Both the position numbers and the translations under genes were made by a program. This document shows positions 36,224 to 44,753 of a stretch of DNA of 64,000 bases, piece after piece. Location of the stretch: the NCBI RefSeq assembly GCF_000176135.1, contig NZ_ACZN01000016.1, forward strand, positions 1 through 64,000, given 5' to 3'. Every line of letters starts with the position of its first letter. The stretch's first letter is position 1. Under the pieces are notes generated by a model. That model saw only the letters and a list, made by a program, of their open reading frames with translations. It was not told the origin of the DNA and did no database searches. This DNA comes from Vibrio coralliilyticus ATCC BAA-450 (lineage in GTDB: Bacteria > Pseudomonadota > Gammaproteobacteria > Enterobacterales > Vibrionaceae).

Positions 36224-37152
36224 GCCAGCCGATTATCCAACTCAACAATGTTGTCAAAGAGTTCACGATTGGCGGTGGTTTCGCCGCGCAAGATAGATTT
36301 AAAGCACTGCAAGGCGTCAGTTTTAGTCTGCACAAAGGCAAAACTCTGGCGCTGGTCGGTGAGTCTGGTTGTGGAAAAAGCACCTGTGCACGCTTGATCA
36401 CCAAAGTCCACTCTGCCACATCAGGAGAGATCCTGTTTAACGGCAACAACATTGAACAGATCCAGAGCCGAAAAGCCCTCCTTGATTATCGCAGTAAAGT
36501 GCAAATGGTGTTTCAGGACCCGTTTGGCTCACTTAATCCAACTCATACCATTGCTCACCACCTCACCCGCCCACTTAAGATCCATAAGCAGGTTAAGAGC
36601 AGCCACGCCATCCCGAAACGATTGACTGAGTTATTGGACTTAGTCGAACTCGCGCCAGACACATTAGAAAAGTACCCTCACCAGTTAAGCGGAGGCCAGC
36701 GACAACGGGTGAATTTAGCGCGAGCACTAGCAGTTGGCGCGGAAGTGATATTGGCTGATGAGCCGACGTCGATGCTTGATGTATCGATCAGGCTTGGCGT
36801 GCTTAACCTGATGCAACGAATGAAAAAAGAACTGGGTATCGGCTTTTTGTACATCACACATGATTTAGCGACCGCTCATTACATCGCGGAAGAAACCGCC
36901 GTGATGTACAAAGGCCAGATTGTTGAGTGGGGTGACACACAGGCGATCTTAACCGATCCGCAACATCCTTATACCAAGCTGCTGATCTCTGCGGTACCGG
37001 ATCCTGATCTGACGTTTGGTAATCTGGTCAAGAGTGAACCAAACTACTCTGTAGACGCTGATCAAATTCGCGCGACCAGCGCGGTAGTGCAACAAGGCTA
37101 TGATCAAATTGGTCCAAATCATTTTGTAAAACATTGGGTTAAAGCTGCATGA
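36220..37152 (+). CDS. OppF/DppF-type ABC transporter ATPase
   Basis: A 310-residue ABC ATPase, partner of the preceding gene (ATGA overlap). Walker A GESGCGKST lies near residue 46, signature LSGGQRQRV near 155 and Walker B ILADEPTS near 178. The C-terminal region (HPYTKLLISAVPDPD) has the typical OppF/DppF extension. Together the two would form the heterodimeric motor of a peptide-type importer. The Fur box upstream of the first gene should control both. Confidence 0.9.
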   Translation: MSQPIIQLNNVVKEFTIGGGFAAQDRFKALQGVSFSLHKGKTLALVGESGCGKSTCARLITKVHSATSGEILFNGNNIEQIQSRKALLDYRSKVQMVFQDPFGSLNPTHTIAHHLTRPLKIHKQVKSSHAIPKRLTELLDLVELAPDTLEKYPHQLSGGQRQRVNLARALAVGAEVILADEPTSMLDVSIRLGVLNLMQRMKKELGIGFLYITHDLATAHYIAEETAVMYKGQIVEWGDTQAILTDPQHPYTKLLISAVPDPDLTFGNLVKSEPNYSVDADQIRATSAVVQQGYDQIGPNHFVKHWVKAA

Positions 37153-37619
37153 TGACGCTTGATAACTGGGTTTCACACATCGACAACTGGTACCAAACAC
37201 AGAAGCATGATCAAGGTATTGAAGCTTTAGTACTGAGTGTGCCTGACGAAGTATGGGGCCCAGAGATTAGCGAGCTACAAAGTAAAGCCATTGCCTGCTG
37301 GCTGGATGCTTGTTTGCGAGTTTTCCATTTTGAGCGCTACTCACAACCTGATAAAGCTTACCAGTATCTTCAGCTTGCCTACAGCAAACTTCAATTGTGC
37401 GCCTGTAACCCAGAAACAGAGTTAGCACTTAAAGACTGGTGCATGAAACGACTGCAAAACCTGACGGTGGTCAGTTTAGAATTTTGCAATCAACGCCCCG
37501 AAGCACATTGGCAAAGTCAATCACATCAACTGATTGAGTCACACGTCCAGTTTATGGCCGCACAAAGCTGGAATGAATCTCGGAACGATGATCAAGAACT
37601 TTACGAACAGCGGCATTGA
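37149..37619 (+). CDS. Unknown protein in Fur-controlled ABC operon
   Basis: A 156-residue protein overlapping the OppF-type stop by 4 bases. It has no signal peptide and no membrane segment; it seems alpha-helical, with Trp- and Cys-rich stretches (KLQLCACNPE near residue 77, CWLDACLRVFHFERY near 41). I recognise no family. Tight coupling suggests a cytoplasmic accessory role for the imported compound, such as release of metal or handling of a chelate. That is speculation from position. Confidence 0.7.
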   Translation: MMTLDNWVSHIDNWYQTQKHDQGIEALVLSVPDEVWGPEISELQSKAIACWLDACLRVFHFERYSQPDKAYQYLQLAYSKLQLCACNPETELALKDWCMKRLQNLTVVSLEFCNQRPEAHWQSQSHQLIESHVQFMAAQSWNESRNDDQELYEQRH

Positions 37620-37655
37620 TAGGCAGATCATTCAGTAGCAAATTCATTCAGTAGA

Positions 37656-37682
37656 AAATGGCAGCGACAAGGCTGCCATTTA
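37656..37682. terminator. Bidirectional terminator
   Basis: AAATGGCAGC and GCTGCCATTT pair around a 6-base loop between the ABC operon and the convergent phosphodiesterase-like gene; short A and T tracts flank it. Confidence 0.75.
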
Positions 37683-37704
37683 CCTTGAAAACAACAGCAC
37701 TACA

Positions 37705-38625
37705 TTAGTACATGGATTGCCAGTCTGGGTGATCGAGCCAGTTAAGCCCTGGCATATCTGGGTGAGGATCATGGCGCAATAGCCAGTCGTGTAGGGTCTG
37801 TTGTAAATCTGTATTGATGTAGTCCACGTTTGCTTTCGTCAGCTCGCCCCAAATTTTGTTATGGGTTTCAGGATCCCCTTCTGGGGTTGCCCAGAAACGA
37901 ATCTTCTGCATATTACTATGCGCAGTCGTCACAATCCGTTCGAGTTCCACCAGTGCAGCATCAGGCCACTCCCCTTCCCCATTGAAATCACCAAACTGTT
38001 CTTGATCAAAGTAATCAAAATTGTTGCTAATCAATGGCATTAGAGTAGGTGAATAGCCCTTATCAAGATCGCTCAGTCGCCCATCAACAAACGAATAACG
38101 GGTTTGCTGTTGATCCATCAACTCGATCGGACGATTGCCGGAGATGATCGCAGTAACTGGGCCTTGATACACTTTACCATCTTGATAGCGGCTGAATACA
38201 TCCGGATACTTTGCAAGTACCTCTTCCACTGCCTGCCAAGTCAGAACATCTTGAGTCTTGATATCAATCAGCAGGACTGCGGTGTAGTTCCAACCATCAT
38301 ACATTTGGTTCTGGTTATTTCTGACGTGTTCAACTATCGGCTGAACATAAAGCTCGTCAAATTTCCACTCGTGAACAAGGTCGTCTTCATCATGGGCAAT
38401 CAGAACCTCCTCATAACCTTCTTCATAGTAAACATCGGCTTCAAAACTCCCAAAACCCAGCTCTGCCGCGCCATAAAAAGGCTCATCTCGATAGTAATCA
38501 TTATGAGAGTGAGAACGAACCGTCTCCATGGTATCGGTTTCAGTCTCTGTTTCATTACAGGCACTCAACACTAAGCAGCTGAGTACGATAAGTACCACTT
38601 GTATAGGCTTCCCAAATTTCATCAT
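37705..38625 (-). CDS. Glycerophosphodiester phosphodiesterase-like lipoprotein
   Basis: A 306-residue lipoprotein with lipobox LSAC (about Cys23) after a hydrophobic signal. The start of the mature protein, VRSHSHNDYYRDEPFYGAAE, then GSFEADVYYEEG and VLIAHDEDDL, follow the PLC-like TIM barrel of glycerophosphodiesterases in their HNDY variant (histidine pair and acidic metal ligands). Such enzymes cleave phosphodiesters of lipid head groups. It is envelope-anchored, monocistronic and AT-rich upstream. Exact substrate unknown. Confidence 0.78.
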   Translation of the reverse strand: MMKFGKPIQVVLIVLSCLVLSACNETETETDTMETVRSHSHNDYYRDEPFYGAAELGFGSFEADVYYEEGYEEVLIAHDEDDLVHEWKFDELYVQPIVEHVRNNQNQMYDGWNYTAVLLIDIKTQDVLTWQAVEEVLAKYPDVFSRYQDGKVYQGPVTAIISGNRPIELMDQQQTRYSFVDGRLSDLDKGYSPTLMPLISNNFDYFDQEQFGDFNGEGEWPDAALVELERIVTTAHSNMQKIRFWATPEGDPETHNKIWGELTKANVDYINTDLQQTLHDWLLRHDPHPDMPGLNWLDHPDWQSMY

Positions 38626-39173
38626 TTTTCCCGATTATTCAATAAACAAACTGAATCACTGCATTGGCAGTGCGAGGGACATCATTTGAGCAATAAGTGA
38701 CACTTCCATTAACGAAAAATGACCATGTGCTAATTAATATGAATGAGTTAAAAGGTGGAATAAGAATCTGATTTAGATAATAAAATTACATTCATGCCAC
38801 TGATTTTATGACTAACGAAAGTGTGATAGTGAAATTCAGTAGGTACCAAACAGATACAGGTAGATCGCTCAAAGGCGGAACAATGATCAAGGCTTTCTCT
38901 TGATCATGCTTTCAGTAATTGAGGAATTTCAAGCAAAAAAAAGCGAGTTCATAAGAACTCGCAAAATATTCAGAATGAATGTAACAATATGAGCCAATCT
39001 ATCAGGGATAATCCAAATCCCTCATTCATCAGAAAGGACAAAAGGTTGTCTATTCGGGATAAATATTATCCAACTCCACTGCAACCAATGTCAGTTCATT
39101 GTCAGGGGAATGTAGTAGATATGTCTATTCACCACAGGTATGTAACAGCCTGTATCAAGCAGTAAACAGATAT
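38626..39173. other. Intergenic region with extra RctB-type sites downstream of rctB
   Basis: No gene is visible. ATGATCAAGG (38883-38892, plus) and TGAAAGCATGATCAAGAGA (minus, 38896-38914) match the iterons of the origin, the second one extending well beyond the ATGATCA core. A hairpin GCGAGTTC/GAACTCGC (38943-38962), T-rich on the minus strand, is a second terminator behind rctB. Confidence 0.65.
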
Positions 39174-39200
39174 AAAAAAGCCAGCAAGAATTTGCTGGCT
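39174..39200 (-). terminator. rctB: rctB terminator
   Basis: On the minus strand AGCCAGCAA and TTGCTGGCT form a 9-bp stem with a 4-base loop followed by a T-run. It lies 27 bases past the rctB stop. Confidence 0.92.
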
Positions 39201-39226
39201 GATAGAAAACGCGGGCTATTCTTCAC

Positions 39227-41197
39227 TTATACCGCCACTTCGTCAAGCACTCTGAACACGGTCTCGTCCAAATGCCCTTCATGCACCTGTTTGCAAACTT
39301 TACGTCTTACCGCAAGGCCAGCAATCAGGCGTTCAATGGATAAGTGTTTGTTTTCACTCTGACCATTGTAGAGCTCAATCAACTTACTGAGCGTTTCGTA
39401 TGGGATGATCTCCTCCCCTACTCTGAGGAAATCGAGCTTCTCTATGAGCTCCTGACACTCTTCTTGGATGGAATTGTGAGAATGCCCGGTCATCGCAGCT
39501 AAAGCCGTTATAGAGCGTTCTAGAGCCTCTGGAGAGGTATATTTAGAGAGAGTAATCGTAATTTCATCGGCATTGATCTCAACCAGATGCTTACGCACTT
39601 TGACTCGTCGTCCTAATTTGCCCTTAGGAGAGCGCTCTTTACGTTGGATAGGTTCAAACTCACCGTCAATGATCTGTGACATCTCATCCAACTGCTGCTT
39701 GGTGACCATCTCGTTACGCAGCGGGTTTGGCAAGGTCGGCGCCATGTTGCGTTTACCTGCATTGGTAGTGCGCGCACGGGAGTAACGTAAGACTTCTTCA
39801 GCATCGCACTTAATGTCGAACTGATAGTCTTTGATCTTGCCGTCTTCTTCCAGCGTGGAGATCGTCAGATGATAACCCCAAAGATTGACCTCAAACGGAT
39901 CTTCAACGCCACTGCCTTCGGATAACTTCTTGAGTTCGCGGATCAAATCCATTGAGAATCGACGCCACTCGATGTTGCGTGCCAACTTCTGATTCAATGT
40001 GCTAAGTAGCATCACATCAGTATGACGGCGTGACATCCGACTACGGAAGTAACTGTACAGTTGGAAAACCAATGTATGTTGCTTCAAGATCTCTGGTGGG
40101 AACAGGAAGAAATAATCACGGGTTAGCAGCTCTTCATAGAAAGAAGGCTCCCAGACGAGGATATACAGGTTCGGTTTAATACGAATTTCGCCGTCAGCGC
40201 CTTCTGTTGGTGCCTCTTCTGATGCCGTAATGGTCCGAGCCAGAAAACGGAAACGATCACTCTTGAAGCCTTCTGGCATGTTCTCACTCAACCAACGGCC
40301 CGTCAGCTCATGCAGTTGAAAATCGGTAAACTCAATACGATCAATACTGTCGCGGATCGAATCTCGCGCAGGTCCACTATCCTTCTTACCACGTAATGAA
40401 AGAATGTCTGTAATATATAATGGCGTCTTATTCGGAGTTTGCTTGGCATCCAATTGATATTGGTGCTGGTGGTGCTCATGGTACTGAACGGTAAGCGTGA
40501 ACAACGCAAACAACGTCATCAGATCGTCCACCGTCATAATGTTTTTCGATGATCGTGTTTCGATCACTGCTTTAGTGCCAGAGATCGAAACCATGCTTTT
40601 CTGGTATTGCTTACGGGTGCGTGGCGGAGCCAATGCCTGATCAATGATACCCGCCCAATTGGTTGGCGAAACAACAAACTGATCCGCCTCATCTTTCATT
40701 GCAGGTGGCGTATTAAGGCCATGTTCATTCAACAGACGCTTATTCACATGAGTTTGTGCTAATGCCTTGGAGCGTTTCTGTTTTTCGCTCTGTTTGACGG
40801 ATTCCGTCATCAGGCTGGTGGCGCCTAATGCAGTGATCAATTGGTTAGGATTTACGAAACGGTGCAGCATAGTTTTGCCAGCAAGACCTTCTTCAAAACG
40901 AACCGGGATCTGTTGGAACAAACCGATATTTACTGCAGCTCGCAGACGTTGCTGAATGGCAGCCCGAGTCAATTGACCGTCAGTGGCATCAATCAACTCT
41001 GTGGTAGAGACCAGTCCATCTTTGCTACTGAAGCCTTGTAAAGAAATAAGATTCAGAAGTTCAACTATGCTTTTAGTGACGCCTTTGAAGTGCTGATATT
41101 GCTCAATCCAATTCACTGCGGCTTCGGACACCTCAAACATATGTCCGTCTTTATGGCTTCTTGGAGCCTTAATCAGTACTTTTTCTTCTGAACTCAT
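39227..41197 (-). CDS. rctB: Chromosome II replication initiator RctB
   Basis: This 656-residue protein is the Vibrio-specific initiator of the second chromosome (V. cholerae RctB has 658 residues). I recognise it from its start (MSSEEKVLIKAPRSHKDGHM) and from conserved stretches such as SVSSRP-free central region SVSISGTKAVIETRSSKN (about 200-217), NIEWRRFSMDLIRELKKLS (about 410) and the C-terminal dimer/regulatory part. RctB binds iterons to open the origin and longer sites that inhibit it. The gene is transcribed away from the origin, whose iterons overlap its promoter, so autoregulation is expected. Domain positions are approximate. Confidence 0.96.
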   Translation of the reverse strand: MSSEEKVLIKAPRSHKDGHMFEVSEAAVNWIEQYQHFKGVTKSIVELLNLISLQGFSSKDGLVSTTELIDATDGQLTRAAIQQRLRAAVNIGLFQQIPVRFEEGLAGKTMLHRFVNPNQLITALGATSLMTESVKQSEKQKRSKALAQTHVNKRLLNEHGLNTPPAMKDEADQFVVSPTNWAGIIDQALAPPRTRKQYQKSMVSISGTKAVIETRSSKNIMTVDDLMTLFALFTLTVQYHEHHQHQYQLDAKQTPNKTPLYITDILSLRGKKDSGPARDSIRDSIDRIEFTDFQLHELTGRWLSENMPEGFKSDRFRFLARTITASEEAPTEGADGEIRIKPNLYILVWEPSFYEELLTRDYFFLFPPEILKQHTLVFQLYSYFRSRMSRRHTDVMLLSTLNQKLARNIEWRRFSMDLIRELKKLSEGSGVEDPFEVNLWGYHLTISTLEEDGKIKDYQFDIKCDAEEVLRYSRARTTNAGKRNMAPTLPNPLRNEMVTKQQLDEMSQIIDGEFEPIQRKERSPKGKLGRRVKVRKHLVEINADEITITLSKYTSPEALERSITALAAMTGHSHNSIQEECQELIEKLDFLRVGEEIIPYETLSKLIELYNGQSENKHLSIERLIAGLAVRRKVCKQVHEGHLDETVFRVLDEVAV

Positions 41198-41260
41198 TTA
41201 TTATGATCCGTATCACACTAGCCGTAATATCGCTATGGTTCCGAAAGAATAAAGAAAAAC

Positions 41261-41402
41261 AGATCATAAATAAAGAAAAAACTTGTTGTTTTAAATAACT
41301 GATCTTTCTGATTAAAGTGATCTTAAATGATTATATGATCTAATGATCTGGTAAAGAGTTTGCTTGTAACTTCATGTTATTCATAATCTTTTTTTATCCA
41401 CT
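41261..41402. other. AT-rich DNA unwinding element candidate
   Basis: This stretch is about 75% A+T. GATC sites at 41301, 41319 and 41337 are exactly 18 bp apart, with a fourth at 41345. At its right edge TTATCCACT (41394-41402) is a DnaA box with one mismatch, directly before the first iteron. In the known oriCII the opening region sits at this place. Confidence 0.65.
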
Positions 41403-41411
41403 GCTGAAAGC

Positions 41412-41532
41412 ATGATCATGAACACCTCGAAACTATGATCATCAAATGACTGAAAGCATGATCAAACCTTTTCAGAACGATGATCATTAGTGTTACGAAT
41501 GCATGATCAATATCGAACCCGAAGCATGATCA
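41412..41532 (+). repeat. Core array of six phased iterons
   Basis: ATGATCA occurs in the same orientation at 41412, 41435, 41458, 41480, 41503 and 41526, with start-to-start spacing 23, 23, 22, 23 and 23 bp. Most copies are preceded by GAAAGC or GAAGC. Six regular iterons are what the V. cholerae minimal origin uses to load RctB on one face of the helix. Confidence 0.93.
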
Positions 41533-41547
41533 TCGTAGACTCACAAT

Positions 41548-41556
41548 TTATCCACA
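41548..41556 (+). promoter_or_regulatory. DnaA box
   Basis: TTATCCACA is a perfect consensus DnaA box, 15 bases after the sixth iteron. Confidence 0.88.
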
Positions 41557-41624
41557 GAGCGAAACGAACACACCCGAAATGGATGCTTCATTTGATGGGG
41601 AATTTGAGTGTAGAACACGAAAGA

Positions 41625-42032
41625 ATGATCAAGGATAGCCTGTGTGTGCATGTGAATTGATGTTTTCTTCACCAATCTGAAATCCATCTGACATACATTG
41701 CTCATTTTGCAGGGAGTAAATCTGACTAACATCGGTGTCGAAAGCATGATCAAGAAAATCGAGCCATGTAAGGTTCTTCTCTCTTCGTTACTCGATTTAA
41801 CGTGAGATACCAGTACATACAGCGACATCTCTTGGTTCATCTGCATTCCGCCGTAATTCGGACTGAAATTATCATGCTTCCGAGCGTCATCGTTACTTGA
41901 TCATTGATCCGAATAAGGATCATTAAAACTGAAGGTATTTAACTGTCTCAAACACATCGAATTTTCCTTGATCATGCTTCCTATAAGCGATTTTATGCCT
42001 GAAAGCATGATCACCGTAATTGCCTTGATCAT
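41625..42032. repeat. Distal iterons of the inhibitory (rctA) region
   Basis: ATGATCA cores lie at 41625, 41746 and 42007 (plus) and at 41898, 41969 and 42026 (reverse). Spacing is irregular and both orientations are used. TGATCATGCTT (41969-41979) and AAGCATGATCA (42003-42013) form an 11-bp inverted repeat. ATCATGCTTC at 41871 is a degenerate copy. In V. cholerae this side restrains initiation. Confidence 0.8.
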
Positions 42033-42216
42033 TGTTTCGGAAAGTCGCGAGCATGAGGAGTTGTTGAGTTTACTCTCTATCAGATTAAGTTCATTGAATT
42101 AGGAAGGACTAGCAAGTCAATATGGTGTTCGTCTAGAGTCGAAATTACACAGGCCGTAAAATGTGAGCATATAACAATCGTTCCGGGAAATTTTTCTCTT
42201 TTTCATCGATTTTTTA

Positions 42217-42229
42217 TTTACAATGTAAA
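42217..42229. promoter_or_regulatory. parS2 partition site next to parA2
   Basis: TTTACAATGTAAA is an exact ParB2 site, extended symmetrically by A and T. It lies 220 bases upstream of parA, where bound ParB could also affect parAB expression. Confidence 0.92.
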
Positions 42230-42448
42230 TAAGTGATACTGTAACACTTCAAATGTAGTCGAATATTAAAGGGCTTTTACACATCTAAAATGGTCAATTT
42301 TTGACAGGTTTTGTTGTGTATTCATTAAATCGATTGAAAACTCTCTTATTAATGTGATTTGCATCTATAAATGTCTGTTCACCTTTTTGTTGTTATTGGT
42401 TGATTATGCTGTACAATTATCAACAGACACTAATAACGGAATTTGGCA

Positions 42449-43666
42449 ATGAAAAGAGAACAGACAATTGATAGTCTCATTCAACTCGCTGAACAAACTG
42501 CACAGGTTCAGGCTGACCGAATAGAGATCGTTTTGGAAGAGCGCAGCGATGAGCATTTCCCGCCTATGTCGAAAGCATTGATGGAAACTCGTTCAGGTCT
42601 GACTCGTCGTAAATTGGATGATGCGATCAGTAAACTCGAGGAGTCCGGTCATCAGTTTACGAAGAATAATGCGAATCACTATTCTATTTCACTGCAAGAA
42701 GCTCACATGTTGATGGACGCGGCTGGCGTTGCGAAATTCCATGAGCGTAAGAAAAACAATGACAATAAACCGTGGATTATCAATGTACAGAACCAGAAGG
42801 GTGGTACAGGTAAATCCATGACGGCTGTGCACCTTGCGGCGTGTTTAGCATTGAACTTAGACAAGCGTTACCGTATTTGTCTGATTGACTTGGATCCACA
42901 AGGTTCATTGCGTTTATTCCTTAATCCACAAATTAGCCTGACTGACCACGATAACATTTACTCAGCCGTGGATGTGATGCTCGACAACGTGCCTGAAGGC
43001 GTCGAAGTCGACAAAGAATTCCTGCATAAAAATGTGTTGCTTCCTACTCAGTACCCGAACCTGAAAACCGTATCGGCGTTCCCGGAAGACGCGATGTTTA
43101 ACGCAGAAGCGTGGCAAAATCTATCACAGAATCAATCTCTCGATATCGTAAAACTATTGAAGGAAAAGCTGATTGATCAAATCGCCGATGATTTCGATAT
43201 CATCATGATTGATACCGGTCCACACGTTGATCCACTCGTGTGGAATGCGATGTATGCATCTAACGCACTGCTTATCCCTTGTGCCGCTAAGCGTCTAGAC
43301 TGGGCATCTACGGTAAACTTCTTCCAGCATCTCCCGACAGTATACGAGATGTTCCCAGAAGACTGGCAGGGGCTTGAGTTTGTTCGTTTGATGCCAACGA
43401 TGTTTGAAGATGACAACAAGAAGCAAGTGGCCGTTCTGACGGAGATGAACTACCTGTTAGGCGATCAAGTGACGATGGCCACTATTCCACGTAGCCGTGC
43501 TTTTGAAACCTGTGCCGATACCTACAGTACTGTATTTGACCTGACAACTGGCGATTTTGAAGGTGGTAAAAAGACGTTGGCGACAGCGCAAGATGCTGTT
43601 CAAAAGAGTGCGTTAGAGCTTGAACGAGTTCTGCATAGCAACTGGTCATCACTAAATCAGGGGTAA
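42449..43666 (+). CDS. parA2: Chromosome II partition ATPase ParA2
   Basis: A 405-residue ParA ATPase almost identical in layout to V. cholerae ParA2. The N-terminal region (KREQTIDSLIQLAEQTAQ) precedes a winged-helix DNA-binding part (SGLTRRKLDDAISKLEESGH near residue 50). The deviant Walker A KGGTGKS lies near residue 118, and DLDPQGSLR and MIDTGPHVDP complete the ATP site. ParA2 filaments on the nucleoid move the ParB2-parS2 complex. The frame opens at a TTG (42443), but the ATG at 42449 matches the family start. Confidence 0.96.
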   Translation: MKREQTIDSLIQLAEQTAQVQADRIEIVLEERSDEHFPPMSKALMETRSGLTRRKLDDAISKLEESGHQFTKNNANHYSISLQEAHMLMDAAGVAKFHERKKNNDNKPWIINVQNQKGGTGKSMTAVHLAACLALNLDKRYRICLIDLDPQGSLRLFLNPQISLTDHDNIYSAVDVMLDNVPEGVEVDKEFLHKNVLLPTQYPNLKTVSAFPEDAMFNAEAWQNLSQNQSLDIVKLLKEKLIDQIADDFDIIMIDTGPHVDPLVWNAMYASNALLIPCAAKRLDWASTVNFFQHLPTVYEMFPEDWQGLEFVRLMPTMFEDDNKKQVAVLTEMNYLLGDQVTMATIPRSRAFETCADTYSTVFDLTTGDFEGGKKTLATAQDAVQKSALELERVLHSNWSSLNQG

Positions 43667-43673
43667 TTAGACA

Positions 43674-44645
43674 ATGGCAATTAAAACTTCAGATTTAAAC
43701 GCAAGATTGTTTGGTAAAGCCAATAAACGCCATGTAGCAACGCCTCAGGAAGCGCAAAAAGCGGCTAAAGAGCAAGCGCAGGTGATTGAACTGGCGGTTG
43801 CAGGCGAGGAGATGGTTACGTTTGAGCTGGTACGCATTTCGGCCAGCGATATAGCGGAGCAGACGGTTGTATTTGCAGAAAATGCCCGTGAGCAATCTTT
43901 CCTAAATGAACATGCGTTGTCCGATGTTCTGGCAACATTAAAAGAACGTGGACAGCAATACCCAGCCGTTGGCCGTAAGCGCGAAGACGGTAAGATTGAA
44001 GTCCTTGACGGTAGCCGCCGTCGTATGTCTTGTATCTTGGCCGAAAAAGATTTCCTCATCTACGTTGCTGAAAACATCAATGGTGAGCATGCAAAATTCT
44101 TGTCCGATGTGGCGAATGCCCACAAGCCTTTGTCTTTATATGAAAAAGGCAAAGAGATGCAGGCGAAGCTGGAAAGCGGTGAGGCAGAAGATCAAAAAGC
44201 ACTAGCTAAGATGTTCCAATGCAGTGAAGCCTTGGTGAGTGGCGCATTGAAAGCCGCGGATCTGCCGTTAACGCTGCTTCAGGCCTACCCAAATGTAGCT
44301 GATTTAGGGCGTCCGACGATTGTGAAGCTTCACAAGCAATTCAATGAACTTAGTGAAGCAAACCGTGGCAAGCTTTTAGATAAGTGTCAGTCAACGGACG
44401 GTTTTGTTTGGCAACGCAGTCAAGCTCAGGGCGTTGCACGTATTACGAAAGAAGTTTCTGAAACCCTTGAACAGTGGATTGAAGAGCTTGCGCCAAGTAA
44501 ACGTTCAGCCAGCCGAAAAATAGAGTTAGTTAAAGGGCGCGCCAGTTACAGTCGCAAAGGCGCAGACTTAGCACTTAATCTGAAAAAAGTGGATGATGCA
44601 CTGATGCAAGAGATTCTCGACTTTGTATCGACTAAACTCAAATAG
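43674..44645 (+). CDS. parB2: Chromosome II partition protein ParB2
   Basis: A 323-residue ParB protein 7 bases behind parA2. The N-terminal CTP-binding domain includes VLDGSRRRMSCI near residue 112, and the helix-turn-helix (LAKMFQCSEALVSGALKAAD) lies near residue 177. It binds the parS2 palindromes, at least six of which occur in this window, and spreads or slides around them to form the partition complex. Confidence 0.96.
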   Translation: MAIKTSDLNARLFGKANKRHVATPQEAQKAAKEQAQVIELAVAGEEMVTFELVRISASDIAEQTVVFAENAREQSFLNEHALSDVLATLKERGQQYPAVGRKREDGKIEVLDGSRRRMSCILAEKDFLIYVAENINGEHAKFLSDVANAHKPLSLYEKGKEMQAKLESGEAEDQKALAKMFQCSEALVSGALKAADLPLTLLQAYPNVADLGRPTIVKLHKQFNELSEANRGKLLDKCQSTDGFVWQRSQAQGVARITKEVSETLEQWIEELAPSKRSASRKIELVKGRASYSRKGADLALNLKKVDDALMQEILDFVSTKLK

Positions 44646-44664
44646 CGTTATTGTTACCTGACAG

Positions 44665-44688
44665 AAAGCCGCACTTTGCGGCTTTTTT
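44665..44688 (+). terminator. parAB2 terminator
   Basis: AAAGCCGCA and TGCGGCTTT arms with a 3-base loop are followed by a run of T, 20 bases after the parB2 stop. Confidence 0.92.
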
Positions 44689-44753
44689 TCTACCTCTCAT
44701 TTACGCGTCTTAGTTGTTATAATTCGCTTATTCTCGGAACTTTGACAACGGCC

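Larger units (their letters stand above)
41198..42448. other. Chromosome II replication origin oriCII with rctA region
   Basis: The 1.25 kb between rctB and parA carries at least twelve copies of ATGATCA, a perfect DnaA box, an AT-rich unwinding candidate next to rctB and a parS2 site next to parA. This layout is that of V. cholerae oriCII: the minimal origin lies on the rctB side, and the negative control region, named rctA, lies on the parA side. A 101-codon frame (41541-41846, minus) runs through the rctA part but is not expected to be translated. GATC sites inside every iteron make the origin a Dam target. Confidence 0.93.

Noticed and set aside
36949..37200. A possible gene on the minus strand at the end of the OppF-type gene
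   Set aside because: It overlaps two coupled plus-strand genes and has no recognisable feature.
38104..38574. 156-codon frame opposite the phosphodiesterase-like lipoprotein gene
   Set aside because: Antisense shadow of a gene with clear signal peptide and domain motifs.
41541..41846. 101-codon frame inside the origin (rctA region)
   Set aside because: It consists of iterons, a DnaA box and other origin sequence. In V. cholerae the rctA segment acts as DNA/RNA rather than as a protein.
42270..42300. TTTTACACATCTAAAA as an additional parS2 site
   Set aside because: The right half does not match TGTAAA; only the left half fits.
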